Of a stretch of DNA of 7,406 nt, positions 5,700-7,406 are shown one piece after another. Position 1 is the stretch's first letter; every line of letters begins with the position of its first letter. The notes under the pieces were generated by a model. That model was not told where the DNA came from. It saw only the letters and a list, made by a program, of their open reading frames with translations, and did not search any database. The stretch is from positions 1 to 7,406 of the forward strand of contig JACQRS010000053.1 in assembly GCA_016206385.1 (NCBI GenBank). The letters are read 5' to 3'. This stretch comes from Candidatus Rokuibacteriota bacterium. Its GTDB lineage: Bacteria; Methylomirabilota; Methylomirabilia; Rokubacteriales; CSP1-6. Position numbers and translations under genes: made by a program.

Positions 5700-7142
5700 T
5701 CAGGCCAGCCGGAGCAGAACGATCACGCTTACGAACACCACGAGGTTGTTCACCGCGTGAGCGACCATCCCGGGGAGCAGGCTTCCGGTCTTCTCATACG
5801 CCCAGGCCCACAGGATTCCGCTCCAGAACACACTGGCAAGCTCCAGCACCCCGTACTCATGCGCGAGCGCGAAGACGACCGCGCTGGCGGCCGCGGACGT
5901 CCTCCATCCGAACTTGCGGCGGAGCGTGGCGAACAGAAGTCCGCGAAACACGATTTCCTCAAATACCGGGGCGAACACCACATCATCGATGAAACTGACC
6001 GCCAGGACCGGCATGGATCCCCAAACCAGCTCCTCATCGAACCCCTCGGTCCAGTGGCTGGACAGATCCACTGATCCGGCCGCCAGACCGATCACCCATT
6101 CCCCTACCAGCGCGGCCGCCAACACCACCGGAACGATCACGCCCAGCCGGTGCCAATCCGCCGCAGCCGGCCAAAGGCCAAGCCCCTGTCTGAACCCCAA
6201 CCCGCTCGGCGCGAGCAGATGCCGGTACGCGAGGATGAGCAACGGCAGGTTGATCACCGGCGTGACGACCAAGCGCAGCAGCGGAGACTCCACCCGAATA
6301 AAGTCGGCGCTGATGGTCAGCACCGCCGCTATCGCTCCTCCCCTGAGCAGCACTGCGACGGCGACCCGTGCGCGCCACCGCGGCGGGATCGGGGGGGTTC
6401 CCACCTTCAGGTCGCGGCCGTGCCGCGTGAACACCGCGAACAGCGCGAGAATCCCGGCCAGGAGCCAGGCCAGGTCGATCGCAGCGAGAAGACGATACCG
6501 TCCCAGCAGTAGGCCTGCCCGCGCCGCGAGGCCTTCACGGGTGGCGGCCAGCAGAGCGTGGTTCCCGCTTTGCGTCGCCAGGCGCATGGTCAGCCGATCA
6601 TAAAACCAGCCGGTCGGCACCAGCTCGGCCAGCTCGCGCTGAAGCAGCAGCGCCCCGTCATGATCGAGATGGGACCCGAGATAGCCGGCCCTGATGACGC
6701 GCAGGAAGGTGGGAAACGGCTCCGGGCGGTGTTCCCAACCGTCGGTCCGCAGTCGGATTCGGTCCAGGCGGCCGGCTTCCGCTTCCAGGATGGCGAGGTG
6801 GAAATGGGCGAGGGGATCGGACGAGTATGCCGCGAGCTCCTCGTACCAGGCGATTGCCTGTGCCGGCTCATCGATGCCACCCGTAGTGACCTCATACAGC
6901 CGCCGCTCCCACCGAGGCGCCTGTGCCAGGGCTTCCTCCAGGTCCATGGCGCGGCTGACCATCAGGAGAAGCGCCTGCTCGGGAGACGAGACCCGATCCA
7001 GGGGAGGGACGGACGCCTGGGTCCATGTGATCCAGGCGATGTAGGCGAGCAGAACGAACGCGGCAAGCACCGACACACCGGCTGACAAACGCAGCTCGTG
7101 CGGGGCGGTCGGTTCTGGCACGAACTCCTCGCGCTCAGACAC
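5700..7142 (-). CDS. CPBP-family (CAAX/Rce1-like) intramembrane metalloprotease with N-terminal helical extension
   Basis: A 480-residue membrane protein of the CPBP family, related to type II CAAX prenyl endopeptidases (Rce1). The three active-site motifs are present in the C-terminal third: EE-x3-R at E395, E396, R400 (FEEIVFRGLLF); F-x3-H at F424 and H428 (FALAHEY); and H-x3-N at H462 and N466 (AHAVNN). By eye the hydrophobic segments are about 21-40, 217-237, 261-280, 288-307, 333-354, 375-393, 413-430, 433-449 and 458-477. Between the first two lies a soluble stretch of about 175 residues, helix-rich, with a TPR-like piece near 93-125 (AQAIAWYEELA, then DPLAHFHLAILEAEAGR). The substrate is unknown; bacterial relatives include bacteriocin-immunity and peptide-processing proteins, but nothing here points to either role. 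The GTG start at 7142 has only a weak upstream purine run. It is transcribed against its neighbours and separates rsmB from rpe. Confidence 0.88.
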   Translation of the reverse strand: MSEREEFVPEPTAPHELRLSAGVSVLAAFVLLAYIAWITWTQASVPPLDRVSSPEQALLLMVSRAMDLEEALAQAPRWERRLYEVTTGGIDEPAQAIAWYEELAAYSSDPLAHFHLAILEAEAGRLDRIRLRTDGWEHRPEPFPTFLRVIRAGYLGSHLDHDGALLLQRELAELVPTGWFYDRLTMRLATQSGNHALLAATREGLAARAGLLLGRYRLLAAIDLAWLLAGILALFAVFTRHGRDLKVGTPPIPPRWRARVAVAVLLRGGAIAAVLTISADFIRVESPLLRLVVTPVINLPLLILAYRHLLAPSGLGFRQGLGLWPAAADWHRLGVIVPVVLAAALVGEWVIGLAAGSVDLSSHWTEGFDEELVWGSMPVLAVSFIDDVVFAPVFEEIVFRGLLFATLRRKFGWRTSAAASAVVFALAHEYGVLELASVFWSGILWAWAYEKTGSLLPGMVAHAVNNLVVFVSVIVLLRLA

Positions 7143-7171
7143 TCAGCGTTACCCCGGGATCCAAGAGGGTG

Positions 7172-7200
7172 TGAGGTACGGTGGGATTGACTGTACCACA
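7172..7200. repeat. Inverted repeat in the divergent intergenic region, possible operator
   Basis: The arms TGAGGTAC (7172-7179) and GTACCACA (7193-7200) are complementary at seven of eight positions, with a 13-base spacer. Their centres are 21 bases apart, two helical turns, as in many dimeric regulator sites. The right arm overlaps the proposed -10 of the protease gene. A short chance repeat is possible. Confidence 0.3.
7190..7198 (-). promoter_or_regulatory. Possible extended -10 element of the protease gene promoter
   Basis: On the - strand this reads TGGTACAGT, an extended -10 (TGn) with TACAGT matching TATAAT at four of six positions. It would give a leader of about 40 bases before the GTG at 7142. 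No good -35 stands 16-18 bases upstream, so support is weak. Confidence 0.3.
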
Positions 7201-7260
7201 ACGCCATCGGTGGCTCGCCACGCCGCGTTGTGTGCGCCGTTCGGGACTCGGTCGCAAGAG

Positions 7261-7289
7261 TGGAGACGAGAACCCGAATCTGCTATGGT
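7261..7289 (+). promoter_or_regulatory. Candidate sigma-70-type promoter of rpe, possibly leaderless
   Basis: TGGAGA at 7261-7266 (four of six to TTGACA), a 17-base spacer, then TATGGT at 7284-7289 (four of six to TATAAT) preceded by TGC, forming an extended -10. Initiation about seven bases downstream would fall at about 7296-7297, essentially on the rpe ATG. The only Shine-Dalgarno-like sequence before that ATG is the G-run at 7290-7294, which is too close, fitting a leaderless message. Confidence 0.4.
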
Positions 7290-7296
7290 GGGGGCG

Positions 7297-7406
7297 ATGA
7301 TCAAGATCGCGCCGTCCATCCTGTCCGCCGACTTCGCCGCGCTCGCTGAGGAGATCGCGCGCGTGGAGGACGCCGGGGCCGACCAGCTCCACGTGGATGT
7401 GATGGA
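7297..7406 (+). CDS. rpe: Ribulose-phosphate 3-epimerase, N-terminal fragment
   Basis: The first 36 codons are present and the gene runs off the window. The enzyme interconverts ribulose 5-phosphate and xylulose 5-phosphate in the pentose-phosphate pathway and the Calvin cycle. The fragment carries the family's N-terminal signature KIAPSILSADFAALAEEI and LHVDVM. S7 is the expected substrate-contacting serine. H32 is an expected metal ligand, and D34 is a metal ligand and catalytic acid/base, both at their usual positions on the first strands of the TIM barrel. The ATG at 7297 gives the usual MIKIAPSILS start; an in-frame ATG at 7285 and GTG at 7288 would add four or three residues (MVGA) and are less likely. 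In many GC-rich bacteria rpe follows rsmB directly; here the protease gene intervenes in the opposite orientation. Confidence 0.93.
   Translation, partial: MIKIAPSILSADFAALAEEIARVEDAGADQLHVDVM

Noticed and set aside
5914..6603. 229-codon + strand frame opposite the CPBP protease.
   Set aside because: The translation is Ser/Arg/Pro/Thr-rich and lacks motifs, whereas the opposite strand encodes all three CPBP active-site motifs and the membrane segments.
7187..7192. TTGACT as a -35 element for rpe.
   Set aside because: Nothing resembling a -10 lies 16-18 bases downstream, and it is about 105 bases from the start codon; the TGGAGA/TATGGT pair fits better.

Overview
The window is GC-rich bacterial chromosome with tightly packed housekeeping genes. 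One co-directional block on the + strand, bases 1-5647, reads coaBC (3' end only), family-4 uracil-DNA glycosylase, priA, def, fmt, rsmB. Junctions are 3, 42, 22 and 21 bases, and the last is a 4-base GTGA overlap, so it looks like a single operon whose promoter lies outside the window. A single gene on the - strand follows (5700-7142): a CPBP/CAAX-type membrane protease with a long N-terminal extension. A 154-base divergent intergenic region then leads to the first 36 codons of rpe on the + strand.

Organism: the high GC, GTG and TTG starts and the order coaBC-udg-priA-def-fmt-rsmB-(x)-rpe suggest a GC-rich uncultivated lineage such as Candidatus Rokubacteria/Methylomirabilota. This is an inference from gene order and composition. 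Actinobacteria share much of the order but usually carry metK between coaBC and priA. No marker here settles the phylum.

How the genes fit together: def and fmt are the two halves of the N-formylmethionine cycle (formylating initiator tRNA, then removing the formyl group from new proteins). RsmB methylates C967 of 16S rRNA (E. coli numbering). PriA and the uracil-DNA glycosylase serve replication restart and base-excision repair. CoaBC makes 4'-phosphopantetheine for coenzyme A, and Rpe belongs to the pentose-phosphate/Calvin pathways. This is a growth and translation cluster, not a defence or mobile region. I saw no RNA genes, insertion sequences, CRISPR arrays or phage genes.

The most notable point is PriA. 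It keeps the DNA-binding domains, all eight zinc-binding cysteines and the C-terminal domain, but has lost the Walker A motif and helicase motifs V and VI, and has an altered DEEH box. It is therefore predicted to be a full-length, helicase-dead PriA. Other points are an AT-rich, rare-codon patch over an Fe-S cysteine motif in the glycosylase, a soluble helical domain on the membrane protease, a possible leaderless promoter for rpe, an operator-like inverted repeat in the divergent region, and corrected starts for def and rsmB.
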